A DNA stretch of 31,924 nt, taken from Candidatus Thorarchaeota archaeon (lineage in GTDB: Archaea; Asgardarchaeota; Thorarchaeia; Thorarchaeales; Thorarchaeaceae). A model generated the notes under the pieces. The model had not been told where the DNA came from, searched no databases, and worked only from the letters and a program-made list of their open reading frames with translations. The DNA lies in the NCBI GenBank assembly GCA_016841005.1, contig JAEORG010000295.1:1-31924 (forward strand). Reading direction: 5' to 3'. Made by a program: the position numbers and the translations under genes. Positions 1-8,215 of the stretch are shown here, in pieces; the first letter of the stretch is position 1; each line of letters starts with the position of its first letter.

Positions 1-61
1 ATGACGCGGTCGGGGACTGCGATACATTAATAAGAAACTTTGTTATTCAAATAGTCAGTAG

Positions 62-286
62 GTGATATTGCTGGAACATACCAAGCTTACAAAAAGTCAA
101 AGGATTGTCTTGGACATTCTAAAGAAAAATTCCAAGAATGGGATAACACCCAGTGAGCTCCTTAGTGATGTATCATTTGCACCAAGAACAGTACGATACG
201 CACTAAGAAAACTACTAAAATTGAATCTAGTAAAAAGAATACCCAACTTGCAGGACATGAGACAGTTTGTCTACGTTCCAGCATAA
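62..286 (+). CDS. small winged-helix DNA-binding protein
   Basis: Product of 74 residues that is almost entirely one helix-turn-helix domain. Residues 8-22 form a first helix, then comes a segment around TPSELLSDVSFAPRTVRYAL that reads as helix-turn-recognition helix, and the C-terminus (KRIPNLQDMRQFVYVP) looks like a winged hairpin. This is the pattern of MarR/ArsR-type archaeal regulators, without an effector domain. The start is GTG at 62. No clear Shine-Dalgarno sits at a usable distance, and an AT-rich TATA-like element (about 26-35) lies roughly 30 bases upstream, so a leaderless transcript is possible. It precedes a second regulator on the same strand. Its target genes cannot be read from the sequence. 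Confidence 0.7.
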   Translation: MILLEHTKLTKSQRIVLDILKKNSKNGITPSELLSDVSFAPRTVRYALRKLLKLNLVKRIPNLQDMRQFVYVPA

Positions 287-317
287 ACGGGTTTTACGAA
301 CGAACGAGTGATCTTTT

Positions 318-350
318 CGACACTAATAGCCAACTAGCTATTAGCTGTCG
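318..350. promoter_or_regulatory. long imperfect palindrome upstream of the regulator gene
   Basis: The left arm CGACACTAATAGC (318-330) and the right arm GCTATTAG-C-TGTCG (337-350) are complementary over 13 base pairs with one bulged C at 345, around a 6-base centre. It lies 32 bases after the stop of the small winged-helix gene and 44 bases before the TTG start of the next regulator. It could be an operator bound by a dimeric regulator, perhaps an autoregulatory one, or an RNA hairpin in the leader or at the end of the upstream transcript. The sequence alone does not separate these readings. Confidence 0.55.
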
Positions 351-394
351 CAGATTGCACAAACTTAGCAAATTCGGGATGGAGGAAAAGAAAT

Positions 395-1081
395 TTGCAG
401 GGAATGAAGACGATTGACACCCTAAAAGTCCTGTCTGGCGAAAAGGCAGTGGAAGCAGTAAAAGCTTTGAATGACGAGAACCGGCGTCAGATCCTGCATG
501 CACTTCGAGCCCGAACAATGTCGACCTCAGAGCTTGTTGAATTTCTATCAGATCCTAAGTCTGACAAAGAGGTCAAACCACAGACTGTCCGGTATCACCT
601 CAAGGAGCTCGAGAAATGTGGTCTCATCGAACAGGATGGATACGAACCAACTGGGAATGGTGATAGTCACATCATGAAGAAACTCTGGAGAGCAACCGCA
701 GAGAATGTCTTCATCGCAACAGGTGATATGGATGCACTCCCTGAGCGAGAATCCGATGACCTTGACAAGACTCTAGACCTCGTCAATGTCATGAGGCAGC
801 TCGGTCTGGTATTGAAGGATGAAAAGGAAATTGATGCACTAGAGAACGACTTCGATACCCGAACTGACATATTAGTACGTGGCCTAGAACGCGCGAAAGA
901 CACACTCAAGGCAGCATGTGAGCTTGACCCAAAGCTGTACGTTATGTTTCGAAGAATTCTCAGTGTTGTCCTTCTGAATGAACAGGACTATGAAGACTAC
1001 TGGACGGTAAACCGTCGTATCAATGACACACTCAGAGAAGCTCACCGTCGCGGAAAAGGCAAGAATCCTCAGGTTTTCTAA
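395..1081 (+). CDS. ArsR-like winged-helix transcriptional regulator with C-terminal helical domain
   Basis: A 228-residue protein. The N-terminal ~95 residues form an ArsR-type winged helix: the motif LNDENRRQILHALRARTMS, then TVRYHLKELEKCGLIEQDGYEP as recognition helix and wing. The remaining ~130 residues are charged and mostly helical, a probable dimerisation or ligand-sensing domain that I cannot assign. There are no cysteines placed as a typical ArsR metal site. The start is TTG at 395, nine bases after GGAGG (381-385); an in-frame ATG at 404 is the alternative but is farther from the Shine-Dalgarno. The palindrome at 318-350 is a candidate autoregulatory site. Ligand and regulon are unknown. 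Confidence 0.8.
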   Translation: MQGMKTIDTLKVLSGEKAVEAVKALNDENRRQILHALRARTMSTSELVEFLSDPKSDKEVKPQTVRYHLKELEKCGLIEQDGYEPTGNGDSHIMKKLWRATAENVFIATGDMDALPERESDDLDKTLDLVNVMRQLGLVLKDEKEIDALENDFDTRTDILVRGLERAKDTLKAACELDPKLYVMFRRILSVVLLNEQDYEDYWTVNRRINDTLREAHRRGKGKNPQVF

Positions 1082-1087
1082 TGCCGT

Positions 1088-3400
1088 TCATTTCTTACTA
1101 TAGTCAGGATATTCTACTGTCAATAATCGTCTAATTCTGCTGGCAATCTTAGGACCTACACCTTTCACCTTCTGTAGGTCTTTCTGGTCTGCAGAGAACA
1201 CTCCTTCAAGGGTTCCAAATTCAGCAAGAATACTCCGAGAAGTTACTGTATCAACACCTGGAAAGCCTGAGAGGATATACTCGAGAGTTTCTGCATCGGT
1301 TCCTCTTGATTCTCCAGAACGGGTACGGAGAGGTCTTTTTGCACTGACTTGTTCCATATGTGCAAGTCTGTAAAGAACGTTCGCTGTTTCCTCTGCATTC
1401 CTAGTCCAGAGAATAGGAATTTGAATCCTTATTGCAATCGATGCGAGTGCTCCATAAATTGAAGCAGGATTAACAGCTCTTAGCCCAACAATCTGTTCGC
1501 CCTCTATGATTAACACTGGACGTCTGTAAGCGGATTTCAAAGCAGTTAGTTGTACAAAGAGTCTACCATCTATCAAAGACTGGATAAAGTCGTTAGACTC
1601 CTTCCGCTCAATGCCAACTTCTTCTGATGCAATATAATCTCCGATTTCTAGACTTTCCCCTGAGATGACCACATCCAAACGAGTGAGTTCTCTCGCCACA
1701 GCTGTAGGAAGTTCTCTTGAATCAACAATCATTTTGATCTTATCATCGGAAGTTCGTGAGCTGAAAGTAGAATCCTCGGACGTTATCTGTGATGCGTCTT
1801 CTTCTTTTACGAATTCGTGTAGGCTGGTTTGTTTGTCATCAGGGTCTTCTTCTTCAGCTTCTTTCAATGCAGATGGCATCTTTTTCAATTTGTTAATCAC
1901 ACTCCAATGATAGAACTCGTCATGAGTTCCTTTTGCTACGAATATCACAACTTTTCCAGGGGTATGTCGACCAGTGCGTCCCTTTCTCTGGATATATGGG
2001 ACCACTGAAGGCACACAATCATAGAAAACAACTAGATTACATTCAGGGATATCTAGACCTTCTTCTCCAACTTGAGTAGCTACAAGAACATTGAATTCAT
2101 TGTTACGAAATCCATCTAGAACTTCAATCTGTTTCTTCTGAGAGAATCCTTTGTCCTTTCCTCTCGAACTCTGACCCACGAATCTACTGATTCGAACATC
2201 ATCAAGCTGCTCGAGATTCTCTGCAACCTCTGCTGCAGTATCTCTAAACCGTGTAAATACCAAAATTCGTGAATCAAGGTCTACAGATAGCTGCTCACTC
2301 ACTAACTCGAGCAATGCATCAGCTTTTGGATGACGATATCCCTTGGTAACAAGTGCATGTAATAGGTTCTCAAACTGTGTGAACTCGGGTCTTGAAATTA
2401 AGTCTTTGACTCCTTTCGAACTCTTCTTGTTTCGTATTTCTTCATACATACCCTGAACATAGCGAAGGGTTGGTGCAAGTCCTTGAGTTCCTATGAACTC
2501 GATAAGGTGTACTATTCGCAAGGCCGCTGTCAAATTTCTGATGAGGAAGAAAAGCTTGGGCGGTGGCTTGGTGTGCGAACCAATATCTTTTCGAACTAAT
2601 CCTTGGATCTTGAGGATTTCTTTCCTGCTTAATCTTCTACTAGTAGGGAGTGAATAACCAGAATCAACAACAGGTCTGGTGTAGTCATCGAGTAGAGAAT
2701 AAAGCATGTCGCGTAGGACTTCAATTTCAGATGGAAGAGTTATGTATTTGACATCACTCTCAACTGATACGATGTACTTGCGAACATCTGGATCCTTTTC
2801 TGTTCGAACTTCGACTTGGGATAATCGAAGATTTTGTTGTACAATTTTAACATGCTCTGCTTTGTGTCCGGGAGATGCTGTTAGTCCTAATGAGAGGGGA
2901 TTTTTTGCTTGTTTTTCAAAGATTTCTGCTATGAAGGTATAAGCATAGTCACCAACACCACGATGTGCTTCATCATATACAATAAGCGAAACATCCTCGA
3001 GGTCATAGCTTCTTTGAATCAGATCGTTCTGTAGAGCTTGTGGAGTCATTGCAAATACACGGGCAGTTTTCCAGGCATCCCGTCGGTTCTCCGGGCCATC
3101 ATGACCCGTGAGACACAATACTTCAGATTCCTGGAGGTTTAAGACACTTCTGAGGAATCTTGCTTGTTGGTCTACTAGTGGTCGAGAAGGAGCAAGAAAT
3201 AGCACCTTAGAGCTAGGAAAGTCGTGAAGTCTTTGTGCAGCCGCAAGACCTGCAATTATGGTCTTACCAAGACCTGTACTCAATACAATTAATGTGCTCT
3301 CAGAGCAAGCTTTCTTTGCAAGATTCACCTGATACTCTCTATAATCCACTGTGCCTTTCTTTATGAGTGGCCAAACGACAGTTTTTTTATCAGATGTCAA
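1088..3400 (-). CDS. hef: Hef-type helicase-nuclease (SF2 helicase plus ERCC4 nuclease)
   Basis: A 770-residue protein with the full order of archaeal Hef, the FANCM/XPF-related enzyme that processes stalled forks and branched DNA. Residues ~20-530 are an SF2 helicase: Walker A STGLGKT (41-47), DEAH (143-146), LTASPG, and motif VI QRKGRTGRH. An acidic, low-complexity linker leads to an ERCC4 nuclease: VDSRELP (~560), GDY (~588) and the metal-binding ERKESND (~600), with all catalytic residues intact. The C-terminus (~700-765) carries tandem helix-hairpin-helix motifs (SGFPGVDTVTSRSIL and KVKGVGPKIASRIRRL) for DNA binding and dimerisation. The start is TTG at 3400 with only a weak Shine-Dalgarno. 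It is divergent from the gene at 3496, sharing a ~95-base promoter region. In this domain order the identification is firm. Confidence 0.95.
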   Translation of the reverse strand: MTSDKKTVVWPLIKKGTVDYREYQVNLAKKACSESTLIVLSTGLGKTIIAGLAAAQRLHDFPSSKVLFLAPSRPLVDQQARFLRSVLNLQESEVLCLTGHDGPENRRDAWKTARVFAMTPQALQNDLIQRSYDLEDVSLIVYDEAHRGVGDYAYTFIAEIFEKQAKNPLSLGLTASPGHKAEHVKIVQQNLRLSQVEVRTEKDPDVRKYIVSVESDVKYITLPSEIEVLRDMLYSLLDDYTRPVVDSGYSLPTSRRLSRKEILKIQGLVRKDIGSHTKPPPKLFFLIRNLTAALRIVHLIEFIGTQGLAPTLRYVQGMYEEIRNKKSSKGVKDLISRPEFTQFENLLHALVTKGYRHPKADALLELVSEQLSVDLDSRILVFTRFRDTAAEVAENLEQLDDVRISRFVGQSSRGKDKGFSQKKQIEVLDGFRNNEFNVLVATQVGEEGLDIPECNLVVFYDCVPSVVPYIQRKGRTGRHTPGKVVIFVAKGTHDEFYHWSVINKLKKMPSALKEAEEEDPDDKQTSLHEFVKEEDASQITSEDSTFSSRTSDDKIKMIVDSRELPTAVARELTRLDVVISGESLEIGDYIASEEVGIERKESNDFIQSLIDGRLFVQLTALKSAYRRPVLIIEGEQIVGLRAVNPASIYGALASIAIRIQIPILWTRNAEETANVLYRLAHMEQVSAKRPLRTRSGESRGTDAETLEYILSGFPGVDTVTSRSILAEFGTLEGVFSADQKDLQKVKGVGPKIASRIRRLLTVEYPDYSKK

Positions 3401-3495
3401 TCTTTCTTCACGCTACGATTGCTCTTTCTACATTCATGTGGTATTACACACTGTAAAAAGGCTCCTACATACCGATAGAATTGGAGCTGCTATAA

Positions 3496-3831
3496 ATGTC
3501 AAAGAAGGATGACATGCCAAGTATTGAAGCTGAACTTTATGAATTGAGTATGCCCGGTAGAATTCTCGGAAAAGAAGTCCTTGATAGTAGGGCACGACGA
3601 ATAGGCATTGTCAGAAGTATCAGGATCGCGCTCCATCCAACACGATCAGAGCTGATAGTGAAAGGTGCCGAAGTCGAATTTCCAGTTGATTTCAGCAAAG
3701 TGGATACTGTTGGTACTGTAGTGCAACTTAATTCGGTTGTAAACGACGCTGAAGAGATTGAAGTGCATGATGTTATCAGACTTCAGAAAGAAGTGCTCGA
3801 TGACATTCGAAGCTATCTCGGTGGAAGATAG
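3496..3831 (+). CDS. small PRC-barrel-like protein
   Basis: A 111-residue soluble protein. The segment RILGKEVLDSRARRIGIVRSIRI resembles a PRC-barrel opening strand pattern (a conserved G-K-x-V/I-x-D followed by G-x-V). The strand-rich body ends in a helix after DVIRLQKEVLDD. PRC-barrel proteins in archaea occur in RNA metabolism and as small stand-alone proteins of unknown job, so no specific role is claimed. The start is ATG at 3496 with GGAG nine bases upstream (3483-3486). A TATA-like CTGTAAAAAGG lies near 3450. It converges on the phosphatase gene with only 15 bases between their stop codons. Confidence 0.6.
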   Translation: MSKKDDMPSIEAELYELSMPGRILGKEVLDSRARRIGIVRSIRIALHPTRSELIVKGAEVEFPVDFSKVDTVGTVVQLNSVVNDAEEIEVHDVIRLQKEVLDDIRSYLGGR

Positions 3832-3846
3832 TATCTCTAGATGTTC

Positions 3847-5478
3847 TTACATTCTCTTTCTTAGTATGAACAAGACAACAACCCCTACTACTCCGACCAA
3901 GACTACTGCTATCACTACAGATACAAGTTGCCACTCGTCTATTGTGGTTGTATTTGCATTGGTCGTAATTGGTGCTGTCGTATTCAGTACATAACGACTA
4001 TAGCTCCAAGCGCCCTCATCATTTTCTGCATAGATATTAAGTGTGTGAATTCCAACTATTTCGGGAAGACCTGTCAATTCAGTCGTGTTCGCCTCAGTAT
4101 CCCAAGAATAGAGAGCTGTGTGAGGATAGTCACTGAAATAGATTTCAGGAATAGTTCCTGCAGGTTTTGCGCTCTCGTTTCCAAATGGACGTATTTCGAT
4201 CTCAATCGTTGTATCAAACGGGATTGTATAATAATCCATAGGCTCTGAATGCCGACTTATTGTTTCAAATTCAATTCCTGTAGAACTCACCACAGCTTTC
4301 AGATAGTGGTTATAGGCACCTCCCCAAGGATTATCATACAACCTAGCACCACCCCCGCCAACGATAAGATGAACGACCCCATTTACAGTGATGCGATTGA
4401 AACAATGATCGTGTCCAGCAAAGAAGGTCGTGACATTCTTCTCCTCAAACAAACCTTGAAGCTGGTTTCTCTCCTCTTTGTTTGTGTCAAGTGCACTGTT
4501 GATATGAGATACCGGATAAAGGGGTTGATGAGCGAATACAAATTTCGTATCGTACTTGGTTGAAGAAAGATCTTCTTCCAACCAGTCGTATTGATTACCT
4601 GTTATTCTACTCCAGAGTCCCCATTCCTCAGTGTCTAAGCACGAAAAATGCACTCCTGCATAATCAAAAGAGTAGTATGTATCCGGTTCATTTGGTAATT
4701 CGAAGGCGTCAAAGAAATATTCTAGTCTTCGTTCACCGGCAACCTGCTGTCCATCATCATGATTTCCAATTACACCATACAACGGAGCATAATGGCCTAT
4801 TGAATCTGAGATTTCTTTGAATGCGTTCCATGCCTCTGTGTTATACTCTTCCGATTCTTGAACTTCCCACACATAATCACCTGTAAAAACCACTAGATGT
4901 GGACGCTCATCTGCTATTAGGCCGGCGAGTTGTCTAAATATCCATGGTTGTCTAGTTGACATGCCTGGTCGATTGTCCCCAATCACTATCATCTTGAAAG
5001 GGTCACCATCTGCAGGGGCTGTTTTAAATGTGTAAACGGAGCTTGATGACTCGTTAGAATTCACCTGATACCAATACGTTGAATCAATTTGAAGGCCCGC
5101 AAGGACAATCCTGTGGTTGAAATCTAATGTTGCATTACTTATTGTTCCAAGCAAGCTACTATTGAGCCCATAATGTACTGTCGCATCGGTGATTCCTTCA
5201 GTACTCCAATATATCAAGGCAGAGTGGTTGGTCACAAGATTGACAGTTGGTCCTCTGATTATACCTGTTTGACTTAGTTCGAAACTGTAACCATAATCTG
5301 AGGGAATTGAAGTAAATGTAGACACTGATGATAAATTTGATAGTGGAAGTAACAGCAGCACACTGATGATCATAAATCTAGAACTCTTAGCCACCTTGAC
5401 AATCAATCCTTCAGCTTCCGTAAATTGATGAAACTTGATGGTGGTTTTGAAGGTTTCAGTCAAGTCATTGAGCATCAT
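3847..5478 (-). CDS. secreted, membrane-anchored purple acid phosphatase-like metallophosphoesterase
   Basis: A 543-residue protein of the calcineurin-like superfamily. The N-terminus carries a hydrophobic stretch (MIISVLLLLPLSNLSSVS, residues 36-53) that reads as a signal peptide. Residues ~75-155 form a fibronectin-III-like domain (WSTEGITDATVHYG; VLAGLQIDSTYWYQV), as in purple acid phosphatases. The catalytic domain shows the ordered metal ligands GDNRPG (167-), GDYV (200-), GNHDD (238-), AHQP (H317) and GHDH (355-358). A C-terminal transmembrane helix (~515-538) followed by RKRM would anchor it with the enzyme outside. Several Asn-x-Ser/Thr sequons fit an exported, possibly N-glycosylated protein. 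The start could be ATG 5478 or 5475; codon 36 (ATG at 5373) gives a more normal signal peptide. The substrate is unknown; phosphomonoester scavenging is an inference. Confidence 0.85.
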   Translation of the reverse strand: MMLNDLTETFKTTIKFHQFTEAEGLIVKVAKSSRFMIISVLLLLPLSNLSSVSTFTSIPSDYGYSFELSQTGIIRGPTVNLVTNHSALIYWSTEGITDATVHYGLNSSLLGTISNATLDFNHRIVLAGLQIDSTYWYQVNSNESSSSVYTFKTAPADGDPFKMIVIGDNRPGMSTRQPWIFRQLAGLIADERPHLVVFTGDYVWEVQESEEYNTEAWNAFKEISDSIGHYAPLYGVIGNHDDGQQVAGERRLEYFFDAFELPNEPDTYYSFDYAGVHFSCLDTEEWGLWSRITGNQYDWLEEDLSSTKYDTKFVFAHQPLYPVSHINSALDTNKEERNQLQGLFEEKNVTTFFAGHDHCFNRITVNGVVHLIVGGGGARLYDNPWGGAYNHYLKAVVSSTGIEFETISRHSEPMDYYTIPFDTTIEIEIRPFGNESAKPAGTIPEIYFSDYPHTALYSWDTEANTTELTGLPEIVGIHTLNIYAENDEGAWSYSRYVLNTTAPITTNANTTTIDEWQLVSVVIAVVLVGVVGVVVLFILRKRM

Positions 5479-5530
5479 ACGAAGGTGTTAATAGCAATAT
5501 TCAACAAACCCCTCCTTCGGAGCTGGTTCC

Positions 5531-6352
5531 ATGGACCTTACTGTTGAGAAACTTGCTAAAATGATTGATCACACCGTCCTCAAAGCTGATACAAAACCGA
5601 GCAAGGTGAAAGAAATCTGTGAGGAAGCACTAACCTACGGATTTGGAGCAGTCTGCATCAATTCAATGCATGTCAAACATGCAGCTGAACTGCTCAAGAA
5701 TTCTGATGTCAAAGTCTGTAGCGTAGTCGGTTTTCCTTTGGGTGCAATGACGACTTCCTCTAAAGCTTTTGAAACTAAAGAGGCCGTAGCAGATGGAGCT
5801 CATGAAATCGACATGGTGATGAGTGTAGGGTCTCTTCGAGGTGGTGATACAGAATATGTTCGAAATGATATTGAAACTGTAGTAGCTGCCGCAGGTGATG
5901 CCCATGTCAAAGTGATATTAGAAACAGGTCTTCTCATACATGATCAGATTGTTGAAGCATGTATAATCTGTAAAGAAGCAGGAGCACACTTTGTAAAGAC
6001 ATCTACAGGGTTTGGTCCCATGGGTGCTACTCCTGAACATGTACGGCTTATGCGTGAAACAGTTGGTCCAAAGATGGGAGTGAAAGCCGCAGGGGGTATT
6101 GGCAATTTCAAAGACGCATACAAGATGATTGAAGCTGGTGCCAATAGACTTGGAGCCAGTGCTGGTATTGCTATAATTGAGGATTTCAGGTGGTCACAAT
6201 ATAGCGACTCATGGATGGAACCGGACAAGCCATGCTGGGACTGCCCAAGTAGACAAGCAAGTATGGCTAAGCAGCCAAAAGAAGTGTACAAGTGGTATAA
6301 AGAGCGATGCGTGACCTGTGAGCATGCCGATGATAACATATTCTACGATTAG
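5531..6352 (+). CDS. deoC: deoxyribose-phosphate aldolase with a four-cysteine C-terminal extension
   Basis: DeoC cleaves 2-deoxyribose 5-phosphate to acetaldehyde and glyceraldehyde 3-phosphate. The TIM-barrel core (residues ~5-217) has the Schiff-base lysine in FVKTSTGFG (K156), the proton-relay lysine in VKAAGGI (K185) and the acidic residue in HEIDMV (D94). The protein is 273 residues, against about 220-230 for most family members. The extra ~55 residues carry two CxxC pairs (C235/C238 in CWDC and C260/C263 in CVTC) with aromatic and acidic residues, a likely metal or Fe-S site. The start is ATG 5531, eight bases after GGAG (5519-5522). It is followed 13 bases later by an aldehyde oxidoreductase, suggesting that the released acetaldehyde is oxidised by its neighbour. 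Confidence 0.93.
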   Translation: MDLTVEKLAKMIDHTVLKADTKPSKVKEICEEALTYGFGAVCINSMHVKHAAELLKNSDVKVCSVVGFPLGAMTTSSKAFETKEAVADGAHEIDMVMSVGSLRGGDTEYVRNDIETVVAAAGDAHVKVILETGLLIHDQIVEACIICKEAGAHFVKTSTGFGPMGATPEHVRLMRETVGPKMGVKAAGGIGNFKDAYKMIEAGANRLGASAGIAIIEDFRWSQYSDSWMEPDKPCWDCPSRQASMAKQPKEVYKWYKERCVTCEHADDNIFYD

Positions 6353-6365
6353 GAGTTGAAAAAGA

Positions 6366-8162
6366 GTGACTGAAGAAACCCAATCCCATCCTTATACTGA
6401 AGCCATACTTCTCTCCGTTTCGCTAACTAATGGAGAAATAAGAAGAGAAACAATTCCTGATGCTCTTTACAAGAATTACCTTGGCGGTCGAGGTTTAGGT
6501 GTAAAGATTCTCTACGATAGATTGAAACCTGGTATAGACCCCCTCTCACCGGAAAATCTCCTTATATTTGCCGTTGGTCCAAGTACTGCTACCATCGTGC
6601 CCACTGCAGGTCGGTTTGCTGTCATCACGAAATCGCCAGCAACCGGTACGATATTCGATTCCAGTTGTGGAGGATATTTTGGAGCTCAGCTTCGTCGTGC
6701 AGGTTATGCTGCAATTATCCTTGAAGGAAAATCTGACAAGCCAGTCTATCTCTGGATTGATGATGATGAAGTAGAGATACGAGATGCGTCTGCTGTCTGG
6801 GGAAAAGATGTAGAAGAAACCACAGATATGCTTCTGGAAGCAACTCATGAAAAGGCTCAGGTTGCCTGTATTGGTCCTGGAGGAGAGAACCTGATCAATA
6901 TGGCAGGTATTATGAATGATAAGCATCGAGCCGCAGGAAGAGGTGGCGTGGGGGCTGTTATGGGGTCCAAGAATATGAAGGCCATAGTTGTTCGAGGCCA
7001 GAAATCCGTTAAAACTCATGACAAGGAACGACTTACTGAAGCAGTGAAGAGGGCTCGTAAACTTATCAAAAAGAATGGAGTAACCGACAAGTCATTACCT
7101 GTATATGGAACTGCAGTCTTGGTCAACGTCGCGAACGAATATGGTATGCTTCCAACAAACAATTTCCAATTTGGTAATTTCAATGATGCAGATGGTGTTT
7201 CAGGCGAGAAGCTGTTAGAGCGATTACATGTGCGCACCTACAACTGCTATGGTTGCCCAATTGGTTGCGGACGAATAAGCAGGGCTTATGGGAAAGAAGT
7301 CGGAGGACCTGAATATGAATCCTTATGGGCACTAGGACCACAATGTGGGATAAATGACCTTGAATGGATTACAGAAGCAAATCATCGCTGCAATCTGATG
7401 GGTATTGATACAATTTCTGTTGGGAGTACAATCGGGTGTGCGATGGAGCTGGCTCAGAGGGGCAAACTCGAAACACATCTTAAATTTGGGAGCACAACTG
7501 GTGTTCTAGAGATGATAGAAGATATTGCTCACAAGAGAGGTCTTGGAGCTGATCTTAGTGAAGGATCTCGTAGATTAGCCGCTAAGTATGGTGCTCCTGA
7601 ACTAGCTATGCAAGTAAAAGGTCTAGAGATTCCTGCATATGACCCTCGTGCGGTACAAGGTCATGCTCTAGGTTATGCTACATCAAATCGTGGAGGATGC
7701 CATCTACGGTCCTATCTAATTGGTCCAGAGATTCTTGGTTCTCCGGTCTTAATCGACCGTGATAAGACAGAAGGGAAGGCGGGTCTTGTCAAGCTCTACC
7801 AGGATCTATCCGCTGCAATGGACTCTATGGCAGTCTGTAGATTCACAAACTTTGCATGGAGCCCCGATGACTATGCAGAGATGTTATCCGCATCATCAGG
7901 ACTAGAGATGAACGGAAAGGAGTTAATCGAACTTGGTGAACGTATCTACAATCTTGAGCGTATGTTCAACAATAGAGAAGGACTAACTTCAGCAGATGAT
8001 CAATTACCTCCGAGATTTTCCAAACCCTTACCTGAAGGCAACTCACGGAATAGAGTAGCTCAGATTGATGTAATGCTACCAGAATATTACAAACTTCGTG
8101 GTTGGGATGATAAAGGTAATCCGACCAAGAAGACATTGGACCGCCTTGGTATTGGCAGCTAA
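6366..8162 (+). CDS. aor: tungsten-dependent aldehyde:ferredoxin oxidoreductase
   Basis: A 598-residue member of the AOR family, which oxidises aldehydes to carboxylic acids and reduces ferredoxin with a tungsten bis-pyranopterin cofactor. N-terminal pterin-binding features: GGRGLGVKILYDRL (40-53), GRFAVITKSPATG and GRGGVGAVMGSKNMKA (191-206). The [4Fe-4S] ligands CxxCxxxC are C294, C297 and C301 (CYGCPIGC), with the distant fourth cysteine C491 in AVCRF. The spacing and length match the Pyrococcus AOR type closely. The start is GTG at 6366; AGGAG overlaps the deoC stop codon, so the two genes are probably translated from one message. The aldehyde specificity cannot be read, but co-transcription with deoC makes acetaldehyde a natural candidate. 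Confidence 0.95.
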   Translation: MTEETQSHPYTEAILLSVSLTNGEIRRETIPDALYKNYLGGRGLGVKILYDRLKPGIDPLSPENLLIFAVGPSTATIVPTAGRFAVITKSPATGTIFDSSCGGYFGAQLRRAGYAAIILEGKSDKPVYLWIDDDEVEIRDASAVWGKDVEETTDMLLEATHEKAQVACIGPGGENLINMAGIMNDKHRAAGRGGVGAVMGSKNMKAIVVRGQKSVKTHDKERLTEAVKRARKLIKKNGVTDKSLPVYGTAVLVNVANEYGMLPTNNFQFGNFNDADGVSGEKLLERLHVRTYNCYGCPIGCGRISRAYGKEVGGPEYESLWALGPQCGINDLEWITEANHRCNLMGIDTISVGSTIGCAMELAQRGKLETHLKFGSTTGVLEMIEDIAHKRGLGADLSEGSRRLAAKYGAPELAMQVKGLEIPAYDPRAVQGHALGYATSNRGGCHLRSYLIGPEILGSPVLIDRDKTEGKAGLVKLYQDLSAAMDSMAVCRFTNFAWSPDDYAEMLSASSGLEMNGKELIELGERIYNLERMFNNREGLTSADDQLPPRFSKPLPEGNSRNRVAQIDVMLPEYYKLRGWDDKGNPTKKTLDRLGIGS

Positions 8163-8215
8163 CGATAATTCAATATGTGAGTACTTTAGCGTGCCTCTGT
8201 CACACAAAATGGAGT

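Noticed and set aside
1..61. A short reading frame starting with the ATG at base 1
   Set aside because: It stops after nine codons and has no context; at most it is the tail of an upstream gene.
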